In this document: positions 23,630 to 34,580 of the stretch, one piece after another
Position numbering within the stretch: the first letter of the stretch is position 1
How the letters are laid out: each line of letters begins with the position of its first letter
Assembly: GCF_030272615.1 (NCBI RefSeq)
Contig: NC_081406.1
Coordinates: forward strand, 144,207,041 to 144,267,040
Length of the DNA: 60,000 nucleotides
Direction: 5' to 3'
From: Cryptomeria japonica
Lineage: Eukaryota > Streptophyta > Pinopsida > Cupressales > Cupressaceae
Notes under the pieces: model-generated
Told to the model about the DNA's origin: nothing
Database searches by the model: none
Seen by the model: the letters and a program-made list of their open reading frames with translations, nothing else
Program-made: the position numbers and the translations under genes

Positions 23630-24063
23630 TGTTAGAATTCATGAAATGTGAATCTCACAAGCCCAGTCATCTTCTACAAGAATTTTTATCACATAAAGAG
23701 AGAATTGAACAACAAAGAATAATTGAAGACAATTAACAATAATAGAATGTATTGCTTTGAAATTGCTTAATTACAAAGAAGGATATGACATCCTTATAAA
23801 GAAATCTAACTCTAAAGATAGAAACCCTAAATGGTGGAGTCTACAAGATAGACTAGGAGTTAAAATAGAATGCATGAATTAGTCATGTATGCACAAAAAG
23901 CATAATCTCTAAATCTAAACAGTTTTATTTTCCTAGCTTGCATTATGCATGGAGATAAATATTAATTAATTATTCATAATTAATTAATTAACTAAATAAT
24001 AAATTATTTAGTGAATTAATGCAATTAAGTGAATAATTAATATATGAATTATTTACTCTAGCA
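23630..24063 (-). repeat. LTR (434 bp) of a minus-strand retroelement
   Basis: On the minus strand it starts TGCTAGAG and ends GAATTCTAACA. A TATA-like TTATAAGGA lies near 23790-23800. A G-run (CAGGGGGGG, 24064-24072) directly precedes it, as a polypurine tract should, which marks it as a 3' LTR. The partner LTR and any pol are not visible upstream, so the element is truncated or its other parts have decayed. Confidence 0.65.
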
Positions 24064-24072
24064 CCCCCCCTG
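24064..24072 (-). other. Polypurine tract before the 434-bp LTR
   Basis: AGGGGGGG-type purine run lies immediately upstream of the LTR start on the minus strand. Confidence 0.55.
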
Positions 24073-24419
24073 AATGCACAACTAGGAGAGGGGCCAAAAG
24101 GATGTAGGAAAAAAACATGCAAAGTTGAATGCAAGATGGATCCCGGCCTAAATCCTGATGAGGTACCCATGAACAAACATAGAAGTTTCTCAGAAATGGA
24201 GCAAAGGAGAAAACCTTGAATGGCAAAAAAACTTCTCTCCAAAAGAGAAATAAAATACAAGCATGAAGAAACATTGAAGCATGAAGAAGGTGCAAACGTT
24301 ATCGTAGAATGACTGCTATGATGTTGAAAATCTAACCTCCAAAAATAGGAATAAAAGAATGTTGATATAGTAAGTATTCCATCTCATTGACAATGCATGC
24401 GTAAATGGTCTCTGCATCT

Positions 24420-25472
24420 CATAGTACATAGGAGTAAATACATAAGTGATCCATCTCACAAACAATGCATGGGTAAATGGCCCTACATCTCCTAGTACAT
24501 AGGAACAAGTATTGAATACATATAACACTCCAACACGAAACCAAGGAAACATTAGCAACAAGAGTAGAAACCCCCCCATAATGCTAACAAGGGAGAGGTA
24601 TGACAGGTACATTGAATTTGAATGTTATTCTCCATGATGAAAAAAAATAGAGATCTAAGACAAAAAGATGGAGTTCAGATCATAAGAGAGCAAAATAGGG
24701 CTAGAAAGTCACTGATTACTTTGGAAGAAAGAGACAGTGGGCTAGAAATCTATCTACAAAAATGGACTTGAGATTTGGATAGAGCTCTGAATCACCTTTT
24801 TGACGACATCTCATTTGTGAAAAATGGAGTCCGGATGCACAAGATATGCCCCTGGGAGTACAAACTGCAACTTCTAATTTCAACTGGCAAAAAAACTTGC
24901 GAAATGAAAAAGTCAGAAAAATATACCTGCATATCTAGATTGGTATTTCATAGTACATAGGAACAAATACGTAAGTGCTCCATCTCACAAACAATGCATG
25001 GGTAAATGGCCCTACATCTCCTAGTACATAGGAACACGCATTGAATACATATAACACTCCAACGCGAAACCAAGGAAACATTAGCAACAAGAGTAGAAAC
25101 CCCTCCAAAATACTAGCAAGGGAGAGGTATGACAGGTACATTGAATTTGAATTCTATTCTCCATGATGAAAAAAAATAGAGATCTAAGACAAAAAGATGG
25201 AGCTCGGATCATAAGAGAGCAAAATAGGGCCAGAAAGTCACTAATTACTTTGGAAGAAAGAGATAGTGGGCTGGAAATCTATCTGCAAAAATGGACTTGA
25301 GATCTGGATAGAGCTCTGAATCACCTTTTCGACGACATCTCATTTGTGATAAATGGAGTCCGGATGCACAAGATATGCCCCTAGGAGTACAAACTACAAC
25401 TTCTAATTTCAACTAGCAAAAAAACTTCCAAAATGAAAAAGTCAAAAAAATATGCCTCCATATCTAGATTGA
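24420..25472. repeat. 529-bp direct tandem duplication
   Basis: Positions 24420-24948 are repeated at 24949-25472 with about 529-bp periodicity and scattered differences. Both copies run from CATAGTACATAGG to ATATCTAGATTG. A shorter phrase within them (CCATCTCA..CAATGCATG.GTAAATGG, then TAGTACATAGGA) occurs at about 24379, 24449 and 24977, so an older ~70-bp duplication is nested inside. Minus-strand frames of 60-98 codons here are by-products without domains. The location fits the untranslated part of the element whose LTR is at 23630. Confidence 0.85.
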
Positions 25473-25652
25473 GCTCAGAAAGAGGTTTCCAATGGTATAT
25501 GGTTTGCCAAAAAATGCCTCCGTGTGCTCAAGTTATAAGCAAAATACCAATTGTTTCTTTTTTGAATTTTGAAGGGCTAAAAATAGAGAAAATCAACTAA
25601 ATTTAGAAGAGCTCCAAATTTAGTGGGTCCATATCGATGACGTCAGCTGACA

Positions 25653-26285
25653 TCAATGCTGATGCAATGTACTTTTGATGCAAAGGGTTGACACTGGTGT
25701 TATTGTTACAACTTTTGGGTCATTTGGATTCCATAGCAATCCACTATAGTTATTGAATCTTACTATGATGTATAGTGGAATGTCAGGTGGCTTGGAGTCA
25801 GGACCATAAATTATTTCACCAAGAGATCCATTGACAAGTCTTGTTTGTGTCCATATGTTGATTGTGAGCATGATTCTTTGGCCCATAGATAGTAGCACTT
25901 GTTTTTTAAGTTGTTCATCATCAACCTCAATGCTTATTTTGCTTCTAGTGGTTGTTGTTATGTTCCTAGCAATTGTATGATTTAATTGTTTTAACATTCT
26001 TTTATTGTGAATGCTTACCATTTTCTTAGTAACAAAAAGGTGGATTGTATTGTCAAATTGCTTGTTTTCAATTGGCATTAATTGTTTCTTTATTTGTGTC
26101 ATTAACATTTGCTAATTTTCTTGTGTTGGGTGTGCTTTTCCTATGTTTAGTAATGTTTGATGAAATTGTGCTTGTATTAGAGATTCTCCTTGTTGGCAAA
26201 ACATCATTTGTAAAGTGATAATTATTGTAAATTGGTTCCAAAGTGTCATGGCATTTGAGTGTGATGTGTATATTGGTTTATCCAT
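25653..26285 (-). pseudogene. PIF1-like helicase fragment
   Basis: PIF1-family proteins are 5'-to-3' DNA helicases, and in plants many copies belong to Helitron transposons. The fragment starts at the ATG at 26285. It shows LWNQF....LQMMFCQQGES (compare LW..F..v.L...MRQ), then a stop near 26110. It then has GQRIMLTINIWTQTRLVNGSLGEI and PPDIPLYIIVRF, which match the region between the helicase core motifs and the C-terminal motif. The Walker A/B part and the final helicase motif (HKSQG-type) are absent. It is a truncated pseudogene with one internal stop. Confidence 0.7.
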
Positions 26286-26939
26286 TACCGATGGTAATAT
26301 ATTAATTATTATTATTATAATAACTATAATATAACTCTAACCTCGGGCTATATATATTAATATTATACTATCTAGAATAAGTGTTAATATTGGTGTTTGA
26401 AACAATGTTGATCATTACTTCAAATTTTATTTCAGCAAAAAACACATTAAAATCAAGCTATGATTTTTTAATTAACATTTTTGTTAGAAAATTTTATATT
26501 TAAAAAGTTTATCTAATATTATTATTATATTTAAAATGAATTTGTAAAATCTTCAACTAGGAGAGCAATTTTTTTTTCTTAAAATACATAATATCAACAA
26601 GTATAAGAGTATCAAATCCAATTCGAACAACAATTGAAGATAGAATTCATACTATCATATAACCATGTAAGCAAATAATGAAATACAAGATTATCAATTC
26701 AGATACCTGGCTAGGAAGATTGTGAAAGTTGTGTTGAGTGGTCTTATTGTTTTGGTTCCCTTTTGCATCTTCATGGGGTGCAACAATCCCAACCATGTGA
26801 ACCGCTACCCTGTCCATCCCATCCAAGTAGACCTAGCAAACTGTCTTCAGATCAACTAGAGAAGTGTTATTGGATTAGGCTTTTTAGATGACAAGCTTTA
26901 TTATAACTGTAATGCTAGGAAGCTTTGAGGCATCCCATC
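26286..26939. other. AT-rich spacer before the gypsy element
   Basis: It contains an ATT/ATA-rich simple stretch at 26300-26330 and no gene. The last five bases before the gypsy LTR (26935-26939, catct) would be its left target duplication; the right one is outside the window. Confidence 0.45.
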
Positions 26940-27189
26940 TTGTTGTCCTTAATTTTTGAAATAAAAAATTGAGTTATCACATAGAACTTTTTGTTTAAAA
27001 ATGAAAATTTTTACTCTATGGCATGCTTCCCAAGACAAAAATTCACCCCATCCTTGCATTGGATCGATCGTTGATCCATCCCCAAGCTACGTTTCAAATT
27101 TCATCGCATTTCAAGTCCGTTTGCTATGTTTTTGCTTCAATGTAGGGAAATTTTTCAATGATTACCAGTAACTGGTAATTTGTTTTTCA

Positions 27190-27490
27190 AAACGCCCTTG
27201 AAGCTTTAAGGCTTATAGGGGAATTTTTCTCCAATTGCAAGTTTTTATAAAACTTGTAATGGGGGTTTTAAAACCCCATTACTAGTTGCTTGACTTTAAG
27301 TTAAAATAAAACTTGTAAATGGGATTTTAAAACCCCTTTACTTGTCTTTATAACTTAAAGTTATTTTTATAATGTTAAAATAAAACTTGTAAATGGGATT
27401 TTAAAACCCCTTTACATGTTTTAAGTGAAATCACTTGTAAAGGGAATTCTATTTCCCTATTACAAGTAATTTTATTTGTAATTTCTTTTC
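27190..27490. repeat. Cluster of palindromes in the gypsy LTR
   Basis: Consecutive hairpin-forming units occur at about 27255-27290 (GTAATGGGG..TTTTAAAACCCCATTAC), 27315-27345 and 27385-27420 (TTGTAAATGGG..TTTTAAAACCCCTTTAC, twice) and 27430-27470 (ACTTGTAAAGGGA...TTCCCTATTACAAGT). The right LTR has the same set at 53870-54095. They lie in U3 and share the core ACTTGTAA. Confidence 0.75.
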
Positions 27491-28299
27491 TAAAACCTAA
27501 AATTTGCCTTAGAGGCAAAAATATGAACATTTTGTAAACTTGTTGTTTTATTCCTAAAACCCGAAAATTCTTCCATACCATTGCAAGCTGATTTGGGTTC
27601 GAATTTTTTGGAGGAAATTTAGGGATTCCTTCCAAGTATGGATTTCTTGCAACTTTGAAGGATTCAAACCCATTTTTTGTGCATTCTTGCAAACCGTTTT
27701 ATCACCATTTGTCTTCTTCAAGCAGTTTTTTCTTAATCATGCATTTATGCATTTTGCTATCATTTGGGGCATTGAATCCATCTATTCTCAAGGATTTTTT
27801 GGCTCAACCATAAGTGCGTTGGACTCTAATATTTAATCAAACTATTTTATGCGCATTTATGGTTTCGGATTTGCAAAAAAGACCCTAAAAACCAATCACG
27901 TGTTTTGCTGAGTTATGCATTCTTCGCAGTTGAGGTATGCTTACAATCCTAAGTCATTTTTTCTTTGTCTTGTGATTAATGATGAATGAAATCAGTTTCA
28001 AACCATTTCATTAGCATTTTTACATGGCATTTTTATAGCAAATCGATTTTTTCTATTGTCACAATGCATGGCTAAGTTTTTTTCATTGTTTAAATTCTAT
28101 TTAAAGGGCTTCATCTTCTATGTTTGATTGATTCTTCAGGTTTGGATCTCTTCTCACCTTTGCAAGGTAATTTTTTATTTTTGTCTTTCTTTCTTATTTC
28201 TTTCCTTGCATTTTCTTGTTTAGTTTTAGCTTTGTTCATGTTCATAATGGGTTTATGAGAGGAAATTCCCCATTTTACAAAGAAATTTGTAAAGTAAAG

Positions 28300-28970
28300 T
28301 TGTTCTTCCCCTTTGGAATTTCTCCTTCTTTACTTGCATTCAGGTTTTAAAAACCCGATTGCAACTAAGAGGAAAATTAGTGTTCTTCCCTTTTTGGACA
28401 AAGACTTAACCTTCTTTGGTCCAAAAAAAATCAAGTTTCAAAATAAGAAAGATGTATTCTTCCCAATTTGCAATCTTCCCAATTTCCAAAGAAATTTGCA
28501 AGTGTAAAAATTTCTACCTCTTGATGTGTTCTTCCCTTTTTGGACAAAGACTTAACCTTCTTTAGTTCAAAAATCAAGCTTCAACAATTAAAAAATCAAG
28601 TTCTTCCCAATTTCGGGTTTTGGAATCCGGAATGCAAGTTGAAAGTTCTTCCCATTTTTGCATGGCAAAGTTCCAAGTGATCTTCTTGAAATTCATTTTT
28701 ACCTATCTGTTTCCAATTCCCTCATTCGTACTTATAGTCGTCGTCATTTCCTACATGCCTAAATACCATTTTTCATCCATTCCTTCGATTTTTCAGTTTG
28801 TAAATAAGTTTGCATTTGGATTTAGAAAACCAATTTCAAATGTGTTCTTCCCAACTTCCAAACTGAAAATTCATTCTCCTTTCATTTACTCATGCTTCAT
28901 GTTTTGCAAGAATAGTTGCATTCGGAATTTGGAAACCCGATTGCACGTTTGTACTTCCCTCTTGTGTATT
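28300..28970 (+). repeat. TTCTTCCC-rich leader segment of the gypsy LTR
   Basis: TTCTTCCC or a close variant appears about nine times between 28302 and 28955, usually followed by A/T and often near AAACCCGATTGCA-type words. One of these words forms a near-perfect palindrome around 28335-28365. The right LTR repeats the pattern at 54920-55585. The segment lies just before the LTR ORF. Short frames in it are composition effects. Confidence 0.6.
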
Positions 28971-29085
28971 TGAAAAACATGTTTCAAAACCTGAAATAAG
29001 TCAAAAGCTTATCTTTCCACCTCTTATATTTCCTCTCACAAAGACAAAGTACGAAAGTTGAACTTTCCCATTTGGAGGAGTAAAG

Positions 29086-32000
29086 ATGTCTAAAGGTACT
29101 GACTTTGATATTGCCTTGATACTCTTGGATTTACATTGCAGCATTCCCAGTTGTTTCCAGATGACAGATGTATCATCATCTCCCACTCCAAAAAAGATGA
29201 AATACAGGTATGACAAATACCAAAATGAAGTTCCGCAGTCTCAGGTTTCCTCCTCCCTTGATCATATCAAGGAAACTGAGATAGGGCATGTTGACATGTC
29301 CAAATTCATACAAAGAATTGAAGATCCGAAGGAGGGGGACATGCAACGGTTGTTGGACAGCCATATCCATCATGTTGCATCCTTTCCAGTTGCTGCCCTA
29401 GAACCGGACTTTGTTCTAGCATGTGCCCATTATTTTGATAAAGAGACACGAGTTATTAAAAATGATGATGGAGAAGTGATCATTCACCTGGATGCAGAAG
29501 CTATAGAGAGTGTTTTCAAAATACCTTCTGAAACCATCTATATAAAGATCTCCAAGCAAAGTTCAACTGAATACTTTGCTAAAAGGGAGAAAGACTATAA
29601 GCGTCATATCAACAAATGGATTCATGAACCTCGCACTGCGCTTACCCACTGGGCTAAGTTATATCGATCTGATTTCAAGAATGAGATAGGTGATACTATT
29701 ACCCTTCTAAGTTGTATGATGGGATTGGAACATTCCAATGTTTTTGAACCTTGGATGTACCAATTTATTATGTTAATAAGGCAGTCTCAGCACATCTGTT
29801 GGGGTGAGATCATTAGTGATGCTTTGTGTGAACAACTTGCAGTCGTCTATGCTACTTTCACCTTCTACATGAATTCATATCTCGTGTATATTGCTGCGTC
29901 ACTTAGACATTTCCTAGGTCTTTCTACCAAGGGTGACCACATGCTTGTACCGGTTTGGGAATACTATGATCAATTGCCTCTAAGATCAAGTAGGTCTCAT
30001 TTCAGAAGGGTTCAGGACACTTTCTTTGGTCATTAGCCATGTTAGTTTAACAAGAACCTCAAGAACAAAAGAGTCTCAGATGAAGCATGGGAAAGGGTGA
30101 AAGAATATGGTTGTTTGTTTCTCCAATTTCCAACTTTTACCTACATGAGAGTTGGATGCTATGGCAGGCAACTTGATATGTTCCCATGATACCCAACCGA
30201 TAATATTATTCTTATGGAATTGGGAAGACAGATCATGGCTATGCATACACATCAATTGGTCAAGCACAAGGTTGGCATGGGTATTTTTGTTAGCAATATA
30301 ACAAGGATATTGAGAAGGTTGTTGATGATTATGGACATAACTGATTAAAGATGTTTTACTGACTTGATATTATTATTTTGTCATTGATGTCAAGAAATTG
30401 ATTTTCTAATTCAGTATGATGTTGCCATATCTTAAGAAATATGATATGAAGATTATAAAGAAGTCGGTAAAGACACAGGAAAGAATATGATGAATAAAGG
30501 GATAAGTTATTCAATGGGCAACTCTACCGAGTCAGACAATGATGAGATCTTGATGTTTTAGATTGTTTTAACATCATACATATGTTGTAAAATGTAAAGG
30601 TTAATACTACACTATGTTATCAGGCAAAGAACCTAGTCGGTAAACCCTAAGGTTATCACAATCAGTTAATGAAGACAGAATGTCTACTGAGTAAAGTTTA
30701 GTATTCACCGAGTTGTAACCGAGCTCCAACAGAATGCATTGAATGTTTACATGTGATATTTAATGAAAGAAGCTGATGAGCTGGAGCGGATCAATGATTG
30801 GCAAGCCGTGGAAGAAGTTTGTTAACAAATCTAAGGCAATGGAAAGTCGGCAAGAAGATCTACAGCTCAGATTGAACCGCATTACCCTAACACAAGTTCC
30901 AAGATGATTGTGCAAGTTTTGAGGCAGGGTAAAATGTTTTTCAAATCGTAAGATACAATGAACCTGGACAAGATTGAAGATCTGATGGCTATGATTGATC
31001 ATGGGAAATGTGATCAAGGAGATTAAGCGGTTAGATGATTGTTTATAAATAAGGAACTGTTGATAAATAGTAGATGCGGGCAAGTGTATGCACAAGGATG
31101 CTACATAGTGATCACCAAGCACATAAGCTTGAAGACCTGTTGGAATAACAGAGTATTGATGCCCAGCAGATAGACAAGAATAGTTCTATGTCTAGATTGT
31201 GTTGAACAAATAAGAATATGCTTTAGCATTTTAGATGTAAAGTTGCAGATAGATTGTATTACTGTTAGCTTGTGAAAGTAATAGGAAATCTCTTAACCGA
31301 GTGGACTTAACAGTCTTATAAGTAAATCCTCTAACAAGGTGACATTCTAAATGAGTGTTTGAAATCCTTTCACGAGGCCACTTCTAACAAAGTGAAGATC
31401 CTAACAGATCTGAGGGAAATCCCTTAACCGGGTCACATCTAGCAATGTGTTTTGTAATCTTTAACAGGATTGGCTTTTAACCGAGCATACTCTAGAAGAG
31501 TATATTTCTTAGTGGGTCCAAAATCCCACAATGGTTTTTCCCTATTTGGGTTTCCACGTTAAATCTGGTGTTATGAGGTTTATATTGTTCATATGCTTTT
31601 GAGTTTGCATGTTTGACAGTTTTTATTCTATGAATGATATATGTTACCGAGGTTGAATCTGATGTTTTCATTAATGATTAAGTTTTTATGATTCACCCCC
31701 CCCCTCTCATCCAGTTGGCTATCGGATCAGTACTTATATTAAGTATCAGAACTATCAATTTTTTCCAACAACCCATTGAAGATTGGTCAATATTCTCTAA
31801 TGACTTCAATCAAGGCCAAGGCTATGGAGACTGAATTGCAGGAATCAGACTCAAAAGATTCAAACCTAGAGCTGATTTCGATTACCGAGGCATGAAGGAA
31901 AAGATCAAGAAAACCTTCATCCATGTGCATTAGATAGAAGATATCTGGGTTGATCTCCGTACAGAAAAGGAGATTCGCAAGATGGATTACTGTCGACTCA

Positions 32001-34005
32001 CTATAAAACAGATTGTGGATCTAAACCTCGTCAACATGCCACAAGGGATGATTGATGATAGAAACATTCTTGATCCTGAGTTTGTCAATTAGAATGTTGA
32101 TGAGGCTCCACTTTCTTCTATCCATTAGTCTCATAAGGAAGGCATTCCTATCTTCGATAGATTTCAACCAGTTCTTGCGAATACCAATATCTATCTTAAG
32201 AACAATGGTGTCAAGCTCATTAAGATTAAGGTTGGCAAAGAAGATGATTCAACAGGTCCTCTTGGGCAGAAGTCAGAACTTCAACTGGACAATAAAGAAG
32301 GTGCATCCTCTTCTAGTACGAGGATCAAATTGTGAGTTAGTCGTGCAATGGTGCTTCCTCCTCAAGAAATAACAGTTCAAGGCAAGGAGAAGCCATAGTT
32401 GGAAATTCATGTGATTGATCCTAAAGCTTTAGAGGAAGAAACTCAATCTGATAATGCTCCTTAGTTGCTTTCTACAGAGTCCCCACATAATTCTCTTTCT
32501 TCACTTCCTATTGAGGTACCAATGTTTCCTCCTGTGATAGATGTGAACTCTCAATCTACGCCTTCAGTTTCAAAATCTCCGCAGGACATTCTTCCACTTT
32601 CAGCAACAGAACCATCTCAAGATCATTCTCAGGAAAATTTGTTGAATATCTTTTTAGATGATCCTTCATATGTACCTTTATCTGATATTGATACTTCTAT
32701 GACCTGTTTTGATGAGTTCATGACATCTTCATCACATCTTGTCATCACTCAGCAGACTATGGTGGCTATTCAGACAGACACTTATACCAAGGTCACCACA
32801 GTTGTTCAAACAGAAACTGCTTCTCCCTCTTTCCCAGAGTCAGAGGTAATGGCTTTACCTCCATGGCTCAGTTCCTTTATTGCAAAGAGGAAGAAGCAGG
32901 TGATCTTACCTGATGCCTTTGACTATCAACAGTTGAAACAATCAAAACCTAAGGTTGTTAAGAGAGCAAAGACAGTTTCGAGGGTGACCGTTGATTAAAA
33001 TCGGATGAGAGTGGCAGAAATCGCTGAACCAATATCAGATAAACCAGTTGAAGAAATGCAAGCAGCTGATTATCGAATTACAAAAGTGCAACTAGGTAAG
33101 CAGACTCATGAGGTTGTCAAACATGATGCTCAGCAAATAGTGGCTACATTGGTACAACGGAATGATGAGGCTTTGACCAAGATAAATCAATTGGAAGTAG
33201 AGAATCAAAGACTCATGGAAGCCATCCAAAGTATTACTCAACCTTCAAATGGAGAAGGCCAAGTACTTGTTTCTTCCAGGGCCAGTGAACCAATCCAAGG
33301 TATTGAGGGAGCCGCCCAAAAGGTTCAAGCCTTAGACACCTGGGTGGATCAATTGCATGACTTATGTTCACAAGTCATAAGATAGGTTTTTGAAACAATG
33401 GTTAAATTGGAAATCATTGAAGATAAGTTGAATCAAATCTTGGGTACTTTCAAACTAAATTTGGAGAAGGTTCAGAGAAATTTAGTTTCTTGGTGAAAGA
33501 TGCCTCAACAACAATTGAGAATTCTTCAGGTACATGACGTAATTCCTTCCAGAGTCATGTACATTGAATATGAGGAACTTCTAGAGAACAAATCTCTTAT
33601 TCTCAAATCACTCATTGAAGAAATTGATGAGACCTTAAAGTTGCATGAAGCAGTCTTTCAAGATGTTACCTCCCACTAAAAATTGCTCACTTCTACATTC
33701 TAAATCAAAATGATTAGTTGTTGCCTAAGGAAGAAGTTCTTGCAGATCTGCAACTCAAGATTCATGATGAATGGAGAAGTGAGCAATTTTCAGTCGCTTC
33801 CATTCAAATATTGATTAAGTATCAAACTGACTTGCAGGAAATCCAGTCAGCATTGGAAAAGGGCAACTCCACGTTATGCCAGTGCCATGATGTCATCATA
33901 AAGACTAGGGTGGTGGCTATGAACACTCATGAACCAGATCCTGATGAATTGCAGAAAGTTATTTGGAAGTTCGAATTGTTCATGTCTTCAAGAGGTGCAA
34001 GTTAA
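29086..34005 (+). pseudogene. LTR-encoded long ORF, left copy (interrupted by a solo LTR)
   Basis: The frame opens at ATG 29086, or at ATG 29161, which follows a good 3' splice-like TTGTTTCCAG. It runs to 30036 (a copy-specific TAG) and is then cut by the solo LTR at 30288-31757. After a one-base deletion near 31845 it resumes and ends at 34005. Without the insertion it spans about 1,150 codons. The N-terminal ~330 residues are well conserved with the right copy (for example HLDAEAIESVFKIPSE, LSCMMGLEHSNVFEPWMYQF). The middle is Ser/Pro/acidic (about 32480-32860), followed by a basic patch and a probable coiled coil (DEALTKINQLEVENQRLMEAI). No membrane segment or known domain is evident. It may be an accessory retroelement protein, and the family is unassigned. 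Confidence 0.65.
30288..31757 (+). mobile_element. Solo LTR, copia-like, inside the gypsy LTR
   Basis: It starts TGTTAGCAATATAAC and ends AACTATCA. The five bases atttt are duplicated at 30283-30287 and 31758-31762. The uninterrupted right gypsy LTR has a single gtatttcttcc at the same place (near 56905), which proves an insertion. Near its end it carries GATTCACCCCCCCCC then TCTCAT, the C-rich stretch common at plant copia LTR ends. No internal region, primer site or pol is present, so it is a solo LTR left by recombination. Confidence 0.85.
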
Positions 34006-34261
34006 GTGTTTTTAATACTTGGTTGTAAAATTTCAAAATTGTAGTTTCCCTTTTGACAAGTTTACTTGTAAAAACATTTTTGTAATCGCAAGTTGTCATC
34101 ACTTGCATTTTTGTAATTACAAGTAGGTAGGTTACAAGTCAATTTGGAATAAGACTTGTAACCTTGAATAAGTCATAATTAGTTGTTGAATAGGTCTTGG
34201 TGGTTGAGGGAATTTCTCGAGTTAGTTAGGATCCTCCCACCTTTTTCTCAAGGCTCCTCTC

Positions 34262-34270
34262 CTATAAATA
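34262..34270 (+). promoter_or_regulatory. Probable TATA box of the left gypsy LTR
   Basis: CTATAAATA lies in a C/T-rich setting and is conserved in the right LTR at 59433-59441. It is the best TATA candidate, and an AATAAA follows at 34384-34389, as expected for U3/R organisation. If used, transcription would start near 34295, leaving the long ORF entirely within U3. Confidence 0.6.
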
Positions 34271-34339
34271 GAAGAGAGGGTCCATTGTAATTTTTATCTT
34301 TTGGGAAAGCAAGCAAAAACTCTGCCAAATTTACAACAA

Positions 34340-34572
34340 GAAGTCTTTGAGCTTATGTATGTGAATTGAAGGTTTTGAAAAATAATAAAGAAGGATTACT
34401 CAAGTTTTGAGTCTTTGAGCTATATGTTTGAGTTTGAATCTTTTTATTTCTTCCATGCGAAGTGTTTCTAAAGGAGCTTAGTCCAATCTAATTTGAAGTC
34501 TTTGAGGTGCAAGTAGAGAAGATTAATTAAGATAGGAAAATCTCTAGAAGGAGTAGCAAGTCTTTGAGCTTG
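34340..34572 (+). repeat. AAGTCTTTGAGCT array, first four copies
   Basis: A 12-13 base word AAGTCTTTGAGCT recurs at about 34341, 34409, 34496 and 34558, spaced 62-87 bases. Three more copies lie beyond the LARD insertion at 47171-47310. The right LTR shows the seven-copy series at about 59512, 59580, 59667, 59729, 59789, 59843 and 59917. It lies in R/U5, so it would be in the RNA leader. Its function is unknown. Confidence 0.8.
34384..34389 (+). terminator. Probable polyadenylation signal in the left gypsy LTR
   Basis: AATAAA about 115 bases after the TATA box is conserved at 59555-59560 in the right LTR, in the position expected for the R-region signal. Confidence 0.5.
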
Positions 34573-34580
34573 TGTCTATT

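Noticed and set aside
23940-24060. AATTAATTAATT-rich stretch as a separate microsatellite or origin
   Set aside because: It lies inside the 434-bp LTR and is short and imperfect; no separate feature is justified.
24335-25141. Minus-strand frames of 68-98 codons with shared hydrophobic sequence
   Set aside because: They are similar only because the DNA is tandemly duplicated, and there is no domain or start context.
28313-28973. Plus-strand frames of 64 and 117 codons before the LTR ORF
   Set aside because: They sit in the TTCTTCCC-rich non-coding segment, and the peptide merely translates the pyrimidine repeats.
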